From: Amoebidium appalachense
Lineage: Eukaryota > Ichthyosporea
NCBI GenBank assembly: GCA_963693365.1
Contig: CAVNZM010000006.1
Location: 10,106,001 to 10,170,000, forward strand
DNA: 64,000 bases
Reading direction: 5' to 3'
This document shows positions 43,327 through 63,136 of this stretch, piece by piece. A program made the translations under genes and the position numbers. The notes under the pieces are model-generated. The model searched no databases and was not told the DNA's origin. It saw only the letters and a list, made by a program, of their open reading frames with translations. The first letter of the stretch is position 1, and each line of letters begins with the position of its first letter.

Positions 43327-43701
43327 TCCCGTTCCTTGCTCCCGTCCCCTGCCCAAACATATACCCAGCTTCAAAACCAACACAGCCACATCCCCACTGC
43401 TGCTACCTGCCAGGGGCATCACCCAAGGCCCACCGGCCAAATGGTTTGAAACCGAAACAACTTCACTACCTTTAATTTCACACACCCAATCACAATCCCC
43501 CCCCCCCCCCCCTCCCCCTCCCCCCGAGCGGCAGCTCCCCCACCCCTTCTCTCTCCCTCTCTTTTCTTTCTCTCGCTCTCTCCCTTTCCCTCTCTCCCTC
43601 TCTCTCTCCCTCCCTCTCTTCCTTTCCCTCTATCTCTCTCTCACTCTGCCCCCCCCCCCCCCCCCCCCCTTCCCCCCTCTCTCTCTACTCTCTTTTATAT
43701 T

Positions 43702-43749
<48 letters not shown>

Positions 43750-44558
43750 GCTCTCTCTCTCTTTCTCTCTTGAATATCAGCTTTCCCCCATCAATGTCGC
43801 CTTTCCCCCCCTCCCCTTCTTCTCCCCCTTAAAACTCTTTCTCTCTTGAATATCAGCTTTCCCCCCCTCAATGTTGCCTTCCCCCCTCCCCTCCTTCTCC
43901 CCATTAAAACAGATAGGGCGAGAGAGAGAGGGTAGGGAGGGAGGGAGGGAGGGAGGGAGGGAGGGAGGGAAAGGAAGAGGAGGGAGAGGGGAGAAATGCA
44001 AAGAGAAAGAGTGAGAGAAAAAGAGGAGAGAGAGAGAGTCGGGGGAGAGAGAGTGGGAGGGGGAGGTTTCACTATATACACATGTTTCTGTTTCTGTTTC
44101 TTTTTTCAATTCTGTCATGTCTCTTTTTTTCTTTTTTTTTTTGGGGGGGGGGGGGGGGAAGGGAGGGGGGAAGGAGGGGGGGGGGGGGGGGGGGGATCCA
44201 AACTGTGCCGTATCTCATAAAACTCGTTACCCCCCTTCCCTTCCCCGAAGTTCTCAATATCAGTTTTTCCTCTGTATCACTCTTCCCCTTTAATTGAATC
44301 AAACTGTTTGCCAACCACCCCCGTCCTATTAAACACCACCCCAACCACTTACCTTGCTTGATTTTCGATCCAGATAAGCAGAAAAGAAAGGTGGCGGAAT
44401 GTTTGGAGGGTCCCCCATCAGGAACACAAGTGTGTCCGAGTCATCCCATGCTATGACGTCCATGGGACTGGCCACAGAGAGGCTGTAGCCCAGCGTGTGC
44501 ATTGTCGATAGGATGTTCACGAGGAGTCTGTTGGTAAGACGAAGAGTTGCTAAGCTTG
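42174..44558 (-). CDS. Unrecognised protein with Ser/Pro-rich tail (inverted pair, minus member)
   Basis: Exon A ends at 44353 before GTAAGT and starts at 44558 or 44549. It joins exon B (43190-42174) in phase, giving RKSSK then [18 protein letters not shown]. Exon A has [20 protein letters not shown] and a [12 protein letters not shown] segment. Exon B has a folded-looking part to about [20 protein letters not shown] and a [11 protein letters not shown] segment. It then runs about 220 residues of Ser/Pro/Gln/His-rich tail to TGA at 42174-42176. About 400 residues are seen. Upstream exons would lie within the territory of the plus-strand gene. I do not recognise the family. It resembles that neighbour in gene plan and in a short ILxxLxxxGY...DT pattern. 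Confidence 0.55.
43500..43985. repeat. CT-rich, poly(C) and a tandem duplication of about 75 bp
   Basis: Within the intron of the minus-strand gene. The unit CTCTTGAATATCAGCTTTCC occurs at about 43767 and 43842, each followed by ATGTCGCC/ATGTTGCC and C-runs. A GGGA array follows at 43935-43970. Confidence 0.8.
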
Positions 44559-44601
44559 CTGCAAGATGAAACAGCATTCTCATACCCTTGCTCTCTATCT
44601 C

Positions 44602-44635
<34 letters not shown>

Positions 44636-44807
44636 TTCTCTCTCTCACACACACACATACTCACACGAGCACCTATACACTTGCATACTCCTGTTCACTG
44701 CGATGTACACACGGGGATGCACACACCCAACAGTCGCCCAAACACACAACAGGGAGGCTTTGGAAAGGCGTTGGTCCAACAGCCCCCTAAGACCCCATCC
44801 CACCCAG

Positions 44808-45536
44808 GATGACTGCTACACCATCAAACTACCACACCCGGGCACAGCCAAAATCGAGTCAAAGATAAAAGGCCTTCAGTCGGCCCATGTGGAGATAGCG
44901 GTGTTGGCAGCCCAGATACTGCAATTACTATCTACACAGGGATACCACACAATATCTTCATTGAAAATCGGACACAGGACGTCTCTTCGCGACACGTGGA
45001 ATATCACAAATGCACCAAAACAATCATTTGGGGCTGTCCCCACTTTGGCATCACGGAGCACATCAACTCTGAGCTATTTCCAAAATTCATGGGAATTTAA
45101 CCCTACAAATCAACTTGGATATGGTAACTGGGGGGTCGATTTCAGTTGCGGGATAAACATGGGGCGGGATAACATTTCAAATGGCGCCGACCTGCCTGCC
45201 TATGAATATGCAGTTCCCTCAGCACCACTGCCAATGTCGAACTTAACGCAAAATGCCTATTCCCGCATGTGCTCATATTCATTGGGTGCTACGAGCCAAC
45301 ATTCCCGCGCAGAGAGCCAATCATCTTCGTCCTCCCCCAACATCCGCCAATCACAAACAAGACAGAGCATATCTAGCCCCTCAGCACACCCGGTGGATGG
45401 ATTTTCACGTGGCCTATCGTCCTTATCATTGGGCGGCTCACTCTCCACCAGCCAATCAACTCTCTCGGGTCATGAACCGTTTGATATACCCCCACCGGCA
45501 TATGATGACGAATATTCGGGGGGGGTTTTAAACTGA
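44808..45536 (+). CDS. Unrecognised protein with PPxY tail (inverted pair, plus member)
   Basis: An exon after CCACCCAG encodes 242 residues to TGA at 45534. It begins DDCYTIKLPHPGTAKIESKI, continues VEIAVLAAQILQLLSTQGYH and SSLKIGHRTSLRDTWNIT, and ends in a Ser/Gln-rich tail with a PPPAYDDEY motif near the C-terminus. PPxY is a known ligand of WW domains, such as NEDD4-type ubiquitin ligases. The IL..LSTQGY...DTW segment is comparable to IL.TMHTLGY...DTL in the minus-strand neighbour, so the two look like distant paralogues. Exons upstream of 44808 would have to lie inside the minus-strand gene; none was found. It may be an intact two-sided locus or one rearranged by inversion. Confidence 0.5.
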   Translation, partial: DDCYTIKLPHPGTAKIESKIKGLQSAHVEIAVLAAQILQLLSTQGYHTISSLKIGHRTSLRDTWNITNAPKQSFGAVPTLASRSTSTLSYFQNSWEFNPTNQLGYGNWGVDFSCGINMGRDNISNGADLPAYEYAVPSAPLPMSNLTQNAYSRMCSYSLGATSQHSRAESQSSSSSPNIRQSQTRQSISSPSAHPVDGFSRGLSSLSLGGSLSTSQSTLSGHEPFDIPPPAYDDEYSGGVLN

Positions 45537-45836
45537 CCCCCACACCACAGCCACGGACAGTGGGCTGGGACGATATTAACGGCTAAGGGCACATGCCAAG
45601 TTTAGATTCGGGTCATATTGGTTGATAGAGCTTGCCTGGCCGGCGCTAGAAGTGATGGTTGTGTGTTTGTATTAGACATTGTCTTCAAAGAATTGAAAAC
45701 TATCCCTTTGACAACTTATTATTCTTTCGTGAGTGATGAGGGTTGGAAGGGAAAGGAGGGTCGCTTTAGAATTGGCAGTGGCAGTTGGATAGGTCACTGA
45801 ATGGGATGGTGCTGTGCCTTCTCCCCCCCCTCCCCC

Positions 45837-45859
45837 AATTTCCCTTCTTTTCCCTTTTA

Positions 45860-45890
<31 letters not shown>

Positions 45891-46100
45891 TTTATTTTTT
45901 GGGGGGGTGGGGGGGGGGGGGGAGGGGGAGGGTCAGCATTTCACTGATGACCGGCTACTTGAGCAATAAATGTAGTTTTGAGGTCATTCGTGGTGGTGGT
46001 GGTGTGTGCGCGCTTCGGACTGTCACTTTTCCTTATATATATATATATAAGTTGTGTGTGTGCGTGTGTGTGGGGAGGGGGGGGGGGGGGGGGGGGGGGG
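45837..46100. repeat. TTTTA array, G-runs and (TA)n
   Basis: ATTTTT repeats passing into G-runs (45858-45930), a short (TA)n at 46036-46048 and (TG)n plus G-run at 46054-46100, between the plus-strand gene and the FBXO4 homologue. Confidence 0.85.
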
Positions 46101-46725
46101 TGGCAGCCAAAGTAAGCAGATAGTATTCTTATTCAACCAACAGCGGTTGGCGAAAACTTGAGTAGACTTGGTGCGCAATACACTCGTGCCAACAATTAAA
46201 TAACAAGCCTCTAAGGTTACCCCTTTACCCTCACACACCACAGCAAGATGGATCCTGCCGTACCCTGAGCACATACCAGTCCCCATATTTATTACTTGGC
46301 TGGCATACGAGGCATAACCATCATACACCATCTGATGCTGCATAGCTATGTTGCATGTGATGTTGGTTCCTAGAAGGCTCTTTATAATGTCTATAATCAT
46401 TAGGCTAAGAGCCAGCCCTATGCATCTATCCCCCCCCCCCCCCTCCCCCCCCCCCCCCCCCTCCCCCCCCCCCCCCCCCCCACCCCCACCCACCACCCCC
46501 ACCCCTTTCTCCCCCCCCCAAAAAAATAACAAGGGGGGAAAAAAAAAAAGGAAAAAGAAAAGAAAAGAAAAGAAAAAGGAAAAAAAAACAAAAAAAAACA
46601 CAATCCTATATGCAAGGAAACGACATAAGAGCCACTTATAGAGCCCCCCGCCCCCCCCCCTCCCCCCTCCCCCCTCCCCTCCCCCTCTCCCCCCCCCCCC
46701 TCCGTTTCAACAGGAAAAAACCACC
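46101..46725. other. 3' flank of the FBXO4 gene with C-runs
   Basis: A minus frame across 46101-46430 (LALSLMIIDIIKSLLG, then VYDGYASYASQVINMG) looks protein-like and has a possible GTATGT donor, but no phase-compatible partner was found. C-runs and an A/G-rich tract fill 46430-46600. Confidence 0.35.
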
Positions 46726-48001
46726 TCAACCCATTGTTGATGTGCCTAGAAGCCACCCGATTCCTCTTCGAAGTACAAAGTACATCGAATCCCGTGTCGT
46801 TTGCATAAACAACCAAGGACGGCCGCTTACATTTTCGTGGAAAAACCCTCCGTCCCCGCATTTTTCAGGGCCCCCTACCAGTCCGAGGTGCATTATTATG
46901 TCTGTGCATGTGATGAGGGGGATGTCCGATGGATATGGGAGCCGCCTTGAGATGTCGGGAACAATCAGAACAAGGGCTGGTGCTGTGGTGTTTGCTGCAA
47001 GAGCATGTTGAAACTCTGCGGAGAGATGGTTTTTTGTTTGGGTGGGTGGGTGGGGTGAGGGGGGGAGGGGGGGGGGGGTGGAAGGGATCGTGTGTGTATG
47101 TGTGTGTTTTTTTTCTTTTTTTTTTTCCTTTTTTTTTGGGGGGGGGGCGGGGAGGGGGGGGAAGGAGGAGAGCATGGGGAAAGGGGCTAAGATATATATA
47201 TTGGTTAGTAAGTGGATGAGTAGGTCAGTGGCTGGGTGGGTGAGTGGGTGGGTGGGGGGTGGGGGGGAGGGGGGAAGGTTGGAATTTTTTTTTTTTTGGG
47301 GGGGGGGGGGGAGGGGGGGGAGGAGAAGGGGATGGGGGAGGGAGGGGGGGGGAGTAGGCAAAAGGAGGGGGAGGAGGAGGGGGGGGGGGGGGTAGGAACA
47401 GGTGGTTTTTAACAGTTGGTAGGACAGTTTTTAATGCTCAACTGGCCATCGATTCAGAGAAGGCACTATGAAGGCATACTATGTGTGCATTGAATAAGGG
47501 GGAAGGGGGGGGGGGGGGGGGAAGGGGGTGGGGGGAGGGTTGAATGCGGAACACGGTAAGAAGTACGCATACACGAAGGACACATGCAAAGGCAAACATT
47601 CAAGTATGCAACATCAGCCATGCGCACAGTATGCCGGGGGAGGGGGGGGGGGGGGGGGGGGGGGGTGAATATTAAGCACGAACAGAGACAGTTTGTACAC
47701 TTTTAATGGTACTTCAATTAATGAAACCGAGTTTTAAATGAATGGAGCGGGCAGAACGAAACTCAACCAGATAGATTTGCACCCACCTTCCATCTCCGTG
47801 TCTGTGGGCAGCCTGTCTGTGACGTAGATAAACCCGTGCGCCCGATGGCACACTGTGCGGGCACCGCCATTGGTGCATGCACTGACCAATCGCGAGCCAG
47901 AAATTTCTGACGGCCATCCCTGATTGGCCGTGCGTTCCGCATGGGTTGACGGATAGAGGGCTACCATGTTGAGTCTGTATGTGTGCGAGCGAGAGGGGGA
48001 T

Positions 48002-48048
<47 letters not shown>

Positions 48049-48233
48049 CGGGGAGTTTTGAATAGAGGGTTGACATGCAGAAAGAACAGTGAAATACGAA
48101 GGTGTGAAGGGAGCAAAAACACAAAACAGACAAGCCAGAAAAATTGTGCTGACACAGACACTCGTGCAGAGCTCACCATCGAGGAGGCATTTATGTGTGA
48201 AGAAAGAGCAGGTCCGGGAGGATGAGGTGGCAA

Positions 48234-48271
<38 letters not shown>

Positions 48272-49418
48272 GGAGAAAGTGAGGGGCCGGGAAGGAGGTG
48301 AGAGAAAGGGGTATGGGTGGATGATCGGAGGTCCGCCGTGTTTTGGTTAGGGATGAGGGGTGATATTCTAATGTTGATGTGTGTGTGTGCGTCTGTCGCA
48401 CAAACACGCACGCACACACGCACACACACGCACAAATGCTCACACACACACACTCACTCACACACGCACCCACGCACGGTGTGCACGTATGCACGCTCGC
48501 ACCCGCGCACGAACGCACGCACGCGCACGGACGCACACGAATGCACACACACACGCACGCACGCCCGTACGCACACACGCACACGTGCACGCATGCAGTG
48601 TGCACACACACAAGCAACATTTCCAGCCCCATACCAATGTAAATAGTGTTGTGCGGTACGTGGATTAATTCTCTTTTTTTGAGCGGGGGGAGGGGGGGGG
48701 GGAGGGATGTCAATGAGCAGAAAGGGGAGGGTGAAGCTACATATAAGGTAACTTTTTTTATGTGCACTGCCTACTGATTCAAGGCACGATGTTAAAAATA
48801 AGAAAAGAAAACGACATGAGACAGACAAAGCACAAAAGGCCATACCTTATGCCGCTGCATCGTACACTGAAGCCAGAGCCCACGCCCAAGTGGCCAGGAG
48901 TCATGCCGTCCACATGCTCAAAGGGGGACACCTGCATGGGTCACGTGACAGGGACACCATATGATTGGTCAGTGGGTAAACAAGGTGACTGGTAGATTTG
49001 AAGTGTTTAGCCGGAATCATACGAAAGTATGCGCGACAAAGAAGGAGGCAGGTCAGGAAGGGGTTGGGTAATATTACAAGCATGAGTGGGTGTAGATCGA
49101 GCCTCAGAGTGGTAGTAGGGCGCCTGCATTCGGGTGTTGTACCTTACAGTGTGGTGTGTGCGTGTCCTTGATCAGCTGAAAATGTGTTTGTGCTCGCTAA
49201 TGTGCTTGCATGTGTTTGTGCATGTGTGTGGCTGTGCCTCCATTCCCTCCCTCCCTCACCCCCCTCCCCACCCCCCTTGATCTTTATCCCCCCCTCCCCC
49301 CCCCCCCAAAAAAAAAAAAAAAAAAAAAAGAAGACGTAGTAAATACCATTATGAAAAATAAAGAAATACCTTGAAATAAACTACGGTTATGGTCAAGCCC
49401 CCGGTCACACTGCCCCCC

Positions 49419-49449
<31 letters not shown>

Positions 49450-50799
49450 CCCCTCGTGTTCCCCTTCAGATTGCTAATTTATCATGTAAAAAGCTGCCAA
49501 TCGTCATGTAAAAAGCTGGCAAAGCAAACAATGAGCATACAGATATTTGGAAAGGAAAAGCGGATTAAACCGACACCCCGACTATGTCACAAACCCACCT
49601 CACGGTTCCAGAGCAGGTTTCGCACAAGCCCACTGCCATCCATGCCCGGGCCCATCAAAATCACTGTGCGCATGAAGTTTGCCGTCCATTCTGGAGGCAT
49701 CCAGAACATGCGGTTGGAAACGTGGAAGCCCGTTGCGTACCCCCACAACTGCATGTACCTGTTGCATCACCACACACACAGTTAGCCAGTAAAGTACTCA
49801 GGCCACAACAGCGTGTAAGTGCGGACAGAGAGCCAGTGTTGCTAGAGGTTCTCTGTGTTGTGTGGGTGTAGGAAGCTAGCGGGAGGAGGCCCCCCCATCG
49901 GCGAGGCTGGGGTGTAAATCGTGCTTTAAATGTGTTCTGCATAGTAGTTAGGTTTGGTAACGGTGTGTTAGCTTAGCTGATGGCACCTTTAGCAACCTTA
50001 CTAGGGTACAGTGGGTGCTGTGTGTAAGGCGGTAGTTCCTATTAGGGCCCCCTTGGGGGGTCCCTCCGGGAACAAAACGGGATTTGGGCAAAAAAAAAAA
50101 AAAAAAAAAAAAAGTAGGAAGATGCGAACTTGATATTTGATGAAAAAAGCCGGGATCATCTGATGCTATAGAGTGCTGCATAGATTCTGCAAGGCTTAGC
50201 GTTTCCTATCATTTTCCGGCAGTCATCCTCCTTGCCCAGCTGCAGCACATCCTAACACGTGCACACAGTGAACGTTTTTCTTTGGCTGTCGACGCAGGCA
50301 AGAACCCGTGGTAAAAAATCAACTGGATGGATGGGGCCCGGTATTATTATGGTGAGTAAAAGCCTAACGAGGTTAAAGTTGTATAACGCCATGTGAATAC
50401 AAGACAGTTTGATCATTGCATGCAGCAGTTGCGCCGTGATGGGCACAGCATTAATGCGCATGCTGCAGCATGGTTGAACCACAACTGCACATGCCTGCAT
50501 TTGCTTGGTGCCGATACAGACGAATCTTCTTGCGATTTTTCCTGCGCCAACCGAAGCAGGTTCCTTATCTTCTGCATCACCCGGTCCATAGGTACCCCTT
50601 GCCCACAAACAGACATGACCCGCCAGCTGGGCTTGTCGTGAGCTATTTTGTGAGCCCAGAAATACTCGTCACGCAGAGCCATGTGCCACAGCCGGCACAC
50701 GCTGGTTGCAGCCTGCAAGCTGCGCGCATCCAGATGGATGAAGATGGCGTGCAGAACGTCCACCTGCACGCAGATGGTATGTAATGGTATAAGTGACAT
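46726..50799 (-). CDS. FBXO4: FBXO4-like F-box protein with atypical small-GTPase domain
   Basis: ATG at 50799 opens the F-box (VDVLHAIFIHLDARSLQAAT, then VCRLWHMALRDEYFW). Later exons: 50251-about 50130 (see below), 49758-49599, 48931-48846, 47974-47787 and 47015-46726 (TGA). From 49758 on, phases join. They match the FBXO4 GTPase-like domain in order: a VILMGPGMDGSGLVRNLLW degenerate P-loop, GHLGVGSGFSV, RAHGFIYVTDRLP, a PALVLIVPDISRR strand where a GTPase would have its NKxD strand, DIIMHLGL, and SGRPWLFMQTT before a C-terminal helix. FBXO4 is an SCF ubiquitin-ligase substrate receptor; TRF1 and cyclin D1 are known animal substrates. Oddity: the exon starting at 50251 hits in-frame TGA at 50158 after YAALYSIR, yet reading on to a weak GTTCGC donor at 50129 gives exactly the phase needed by the next exon. 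Confidence 0.75.
47500..47670 (-). repeat. Partial minus-strand copy of the dispersed repeat plus poly(G)
   Basis: Reading minus, GCGCATGGCTGATGTTGCAT leads to the GTGTTCCGCATTCAACCC end and then a C-run, exactly as in the 2.3-3.15 kb copies. Only the 3' 100 bp are present. It lies in the last FBXO4 intron. Confidence 0.8.
48006..48275. repeat. Two long poly(G) tracts in an FBXO4 intron
   Basis: Runs of about 42 G at 48006-48050 and 35 G at 48237-48270, poly(C) in the FBXO4 transcript. The interval between is unique. Confidence 0.95.
48385..48615. repeat. Degenerate CACA/CGCA repeat
   Basis: Interrupted CA-type sequence similar to that in the GT61 introns; intronic to the FBXO4 homologue. 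Confidence 0.8.
49967..50112 (-). repeat. Second copy of the hairpin-containing dispersed repeat
   Basis: On the minus strand: an A-tract complement, CCCGTTTTGTTCCCGGAGGG, then a GGGGGCC segment, GGAACTACCGCC and a TCAGCTAAGCTAACAC end. It corresponds to 33236-33365. The A-run (50089-50112) lies at its 5' side on the minus strand. Confidence 0.6.
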
Positions 50800-50823
50800 G
50801 TATCTAATGGTTAGTACATTGGT

Positions 50824-52620
50824 TTGATACAAAACTTTCTACACCTGAATTCAAACAACTGGAAGTGTTGCTGTACGTACGCGTATCATACCAAAAACTT
50901 GTGTGCGTACGTATGTCATGGCATCCACATGAAAGGCTGGTTACTTACCGGTAACCCACAGTCCATTGTATACCATGTGGAGAGGTTACAGTGTCGGTGT
51001 GATAGGGAACGTTGGATGCAACACAGCTTAGAAAAGTCACGGTTTTCGAAACTTTCGAATCTTTATATAACCCATGCATCGTCATCTATTGGCTTATCAG
51101 GAAATACTGGCTGCGAGCCTGCGCCAAAAAGCGATAATAGCTGCAGACTGATGATTGGTTGAACTCGAGAGCCAGAATATAAGTAAGCAAATGATTGTTC
51201 GTGAGTTTCTATGATTAGTTGTTAAATGGCATATTGTTTAAAATCACGTTCTTTTATTTGGTGCAAACATTGCTTTCCACGTCAGCAAATTTGACGTCGA
51301 TGCTTTTTCGCCGGGCGGTGGGCATGGCGTAGGCCGAGAGACACCTGTTGGAGTGTGGCACAGCAACTTGTGAAAGGATGTGAAAGCATGACTATGATCT
51401 AAAAATGACAATCTGTTGGTTTTGGCCTCCGTGAGTCCAGAAAGGGTTATCCCAAAGTACCCTCCGTTTGGTACCCATTTCGGCCAGAAAACACAGTGCT
51501 GCGGACAAGCGGCCCATATACGCTAAATGTGGCCAGAAAAAAAGGTAACTGTAGACGTTGTGGCTGGAGTACTGAGAGCTTTTTTTATGGTGTCCTTGTT
51601 GAGTCTAGAACTATTATGACAGGTTGACTGGCCATGGGAGACTCCTGTGGTCTTTTTGAATCGAAGTGCCCATATATAAAAAGGATGTGTGGACTGAGAA
51701 GCTTGTTGGGCTGTGCTACGCTTAAATCTTGCACACTTCATTTTAAAAAGTAAGGCAAGAAGCAAAAATCTAAAGGTGCGAAACGCACGTACACTTGTGC
51801 CTAGTGCTAAGCGTGGAATATTGGCAATACGCATATGCATGCATATGCATATGCATAATGGGTTCCAAAAACGAGCAGCTGCATTGTAGCTGCAGATGTG
51901 TTAGCCCAGGGATGTGTACAGCAGGTGCACATGTTTATTGTATGGCACATTCATTAAAGTTCGTTATGCATGGCGGGACCTGAGATCAAGGCACTTCGTT
52001 CGAATTCAGGGAGCTACTTGCAAGAAGCTTCGCGTCCGGACTCCGGATCCTACCCAAAAAATGTGTTTAGAAGGCCGTGAAGAAAGCCTGAAAGCCTTGG
52101 CCAGGCGTATCAGAGAAACGAACCATTATGTGTTAAATAGTGTACTGCTGGTAACACTCGTGTGCAGCTAAACCTATATAGTAAACTGTTTGCATAATGT
52201 ACGTTGTAAGCTGCTACTGTGACAAAACTCCAACTCTCGTTTTGTGAGGGTGTGTGTCTGTCACCAATGTCATTGCGGGCGGCAGATTGCAGGGGGGCAC
52301 ATGCTGGAAGCGAACGGCATTCCGAGGCTGCCAATGCCGTCATGGTACACCAATCAGATGGTGCTATGTTCATGGATTATTCACAAATGTGCATTCATTC
52401 AATCAAAGCGCACTGTTATATATAACAAGGATAGCTGTCACGCATGGTATTTGACCGTTATCTTGACAGCAGCACGTTCACTGGGGCAGATCCCTGATTG
52501 CCTGATTCGCTGCCGTGTGGTTTCAGTGTTTGGTATCCACGGAGCCGTTTTTCGTTTCAAGCATGTTTTTTCACCAAAATCCCATTGTTTGATAGGAGAA
52601 ACTACAGCTTAGAGAGCACA
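50824..52620. other. Intergenic, likely divergent promoter region
   Basis: Between the minus-strand FBXO4 start and the plus-strand grainyhead-like gene. Unusually free of homopolymers. It contains a near-palindrome, GGTTACTTACCGGTAACC (50939-50956), and a TGCATA/ATGCAT alternation at 51829-51857. No coding exon could be supported; untranslated first exons may be here. Confidence 0.4.
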
Positions 52621-52634
52621 AGAATAGCAAGAAC

Positions 52635-52812
52635 GCGGGCTTCCCCCGCTCCTTAAATGCTGTGATTTTGCCAACCGTCCTTTGAACGGTTGGTTTTTTT
52701 ATCTACAAAGTTGTAGACTAGGACAACAACAACTGCACATAGGGCGGGTTTTGACCCGCAACCCCCAACACCCAAACGTCCCCGCCCACCAACCGCCTAG
52801 GGGAGCGGTTGG
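52635..52812 (+). promoter_or_regulatory. Cluster of four stem-loops just upstream of the grainyhead-like ATG
   Basis: Perfect stems: GCGGG/CCCGC (52635-52649), CCAACCGT/ACGGTTGG (52671-52693, followed by seven T), GCGGGT/ACCCGC (52744-52759) and CCAACCGC/GCGGTTGG (52789-52812). The two CCAACCG hairpins are about 118 bp apart and share a 7-bp stem core; the two GCGGG hairpins alternate with them. They may act as DNA (inverted AACCG/CGGTT half-sites) or as RNA structure in a 5' leader. Confidence 0.5.
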
Positions 52813-52854
52813 TTTGGTTGCGTAAGCGGGTTTTTTCCCCTCCACGCCTTCTCG

Positions 52855-61234
<8,380 letters not shown>

Positions 61235-62300
61235 TCTCTGTCCTGGTTCTATTACATATAGGCATACAACAACACGTAGGTGTAAATGCACACACAATGA
61301 AAGAGACTCGCACCATATATGCAAAGGGGTTGGCCGTGCCGCAATGCGTGAGAAAGCGCACGAAGGTGTTGATTTGCAGCTTTTGGTTGCGGAGGCCCCC
61401 CACAAAACAGTAGATAGATAATGCACGCGCATGTCTGGCATCTGTACTATTCTTGGGATTTGTACGGCATACACTCGATATTCTTGTTATTGATGAAATT
61501 AGGATGTGCCTAGTTGATTTTTTCCAAAGCCCTGAAACCTGGTAAATAAAATATACTCCCCTGACTCTAGATGGCGAGGGCTTGTAGTGGTTGTGTTTTT
61601 TCTTTGCTGGGAGACGAAAGGTTGACCATTATCTGTGTGGTGGTATGACTGCTCTGCTGTGTGGTATGAAGACTGGATAAGGAAATTCAAAGTGTGCATT
61701 GTGCTATATAAGCATGCTAGTGTAATTGCAGAGCGAAAATCAAGAAATTCAAAAAAAAAAATTGAAAGGCAATACTACTAGGGTACCGTAACGTAGGGTA
61801 GGTTTTTGGTACTTGCTACCTCCCTGCCCGGCAGCCCACCCTCGTATTGCAATGGGGCGCTAGGCCCATACCTTTTGCGTAAATGTGGGCGGAGGGTGCC
61901 CTTGTCCCCCCGGGGTGGGGGGCAGGGCTTAATTCTACCTCTCCCAGCGGCATGATGGGCATCAATAAAGCGCCTGAGATAATAATGGTGGGATGGATAT
62001 CGGTAGAGGTGTAAATTTTGTGTCAGCAGACTGTGCGTGTGTGTGTGCTCTTGTGTGCAAAAATTTAATTGTCAAGTGTGTGCGCACGCGCGATGCACTT
62101 GCAGTGTTCGACGTGTGTGTTGTGTGTGGCACTGTTGTATGTGCGTACGCATATACTGGCGTAAAATGTTGTGCACGTTGCACATGTGTTTGTAGTGACC
62201 ACTGTACAAAGGTACAAGTGCGCATTGACATGTGTTCTGTTCTGAACTCAGGACAAAGGATGAACTATGAATCAAAAACGAACGTGCTGTTGGATATTAT
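61235..62300. other. 3' flank of the grainyhead-like gene, no further gene seen
   Basis: An AATAAA at 61545-61550, about 310 bp after the stop, is a possible polyadenylation signal. The rest is ordinary sequence; TG-rich open frames near 62000-62240 show no domain. Confidence 0.4.
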
Positions 62301-62313
62301 CCGCTGGATCACC

Positions 62314-62317
<4 letters not shown>

Positions 62318-62355
<38 letters not shown>

Positions 62356-62576
62356 ATCCCCCCCCAACCGCCACCAACCGGAAACCCCTCCCCCCTTCCG
62401 GGAAACCCCCCACCCCCCGGGTTGGGGAGCAATTTCCCACCTCATCCCCTCATTTGCTCCTACCTGCTTTTAAACCCTCCTATCCACCCCCAGTCCCCCT
62501 TCCTCTCTGCCCCCCTCGGCCTGCCCCAATTAGTGAACCCCTCCCCTCCTCCCCCTCCCCCCTCTCCCCGCCCGCT

Positions 62577-62617
<41 letters not shown>

Positions 62618-62833
62618 CCAGGCCCCGTCCCGTGGGGTTCCACTCACGGTGCTACAAGTATAACTTGAAACCAACACATAGTCTTCAGAATTTTCTCCTA
62701 GGCCAAGCGCTGCACCACCTCTTGCAGAGCCCAAATTGAAAACCAATGATAAAGATGCAAGGCAGGCTCATAAGAGGAGCAGAAGGTGCAGGGAAAGGGA
62801 GGGAGCCGTGGGAAAGGTTGTTGTTGTTTGGGC

Positions 62834-62881
<48 letters not shown>

Positions 62882-62917
62882 TGGGGGAGAGGGAGAGGGG
62901 GGGACTCAGTCGGGGGG

Positions 62918-62954
<37 letters not shown>

Positions 62955-63102
62955 TTGAGGGGAGGACGGTCGAAAATTTCCGTACATGCATCATAATTTC
63001 ACAGCACGAGAGTGATGGACTTGGTGAGACAAAAGTTGCAATACCGTGACTTCTCAAATTTTTACCTGTGGTATCCAATCCGGTCTCTCGAGAATCAGCC
63101 GC

Positions 63103-63136
<34 letters not shown>

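Noticed and set aside
51955-52012. GTTCGAATTC element, possible tRNA
   Set aside because: No cloverleaf could be drawn around it.
52671-52700. Stem-loop plus T-run as a bacterial rho-independent terminator
   Set aside because: All surrounding genes are spliced eukaryotic genes; kept only as an unexplained hairpin.
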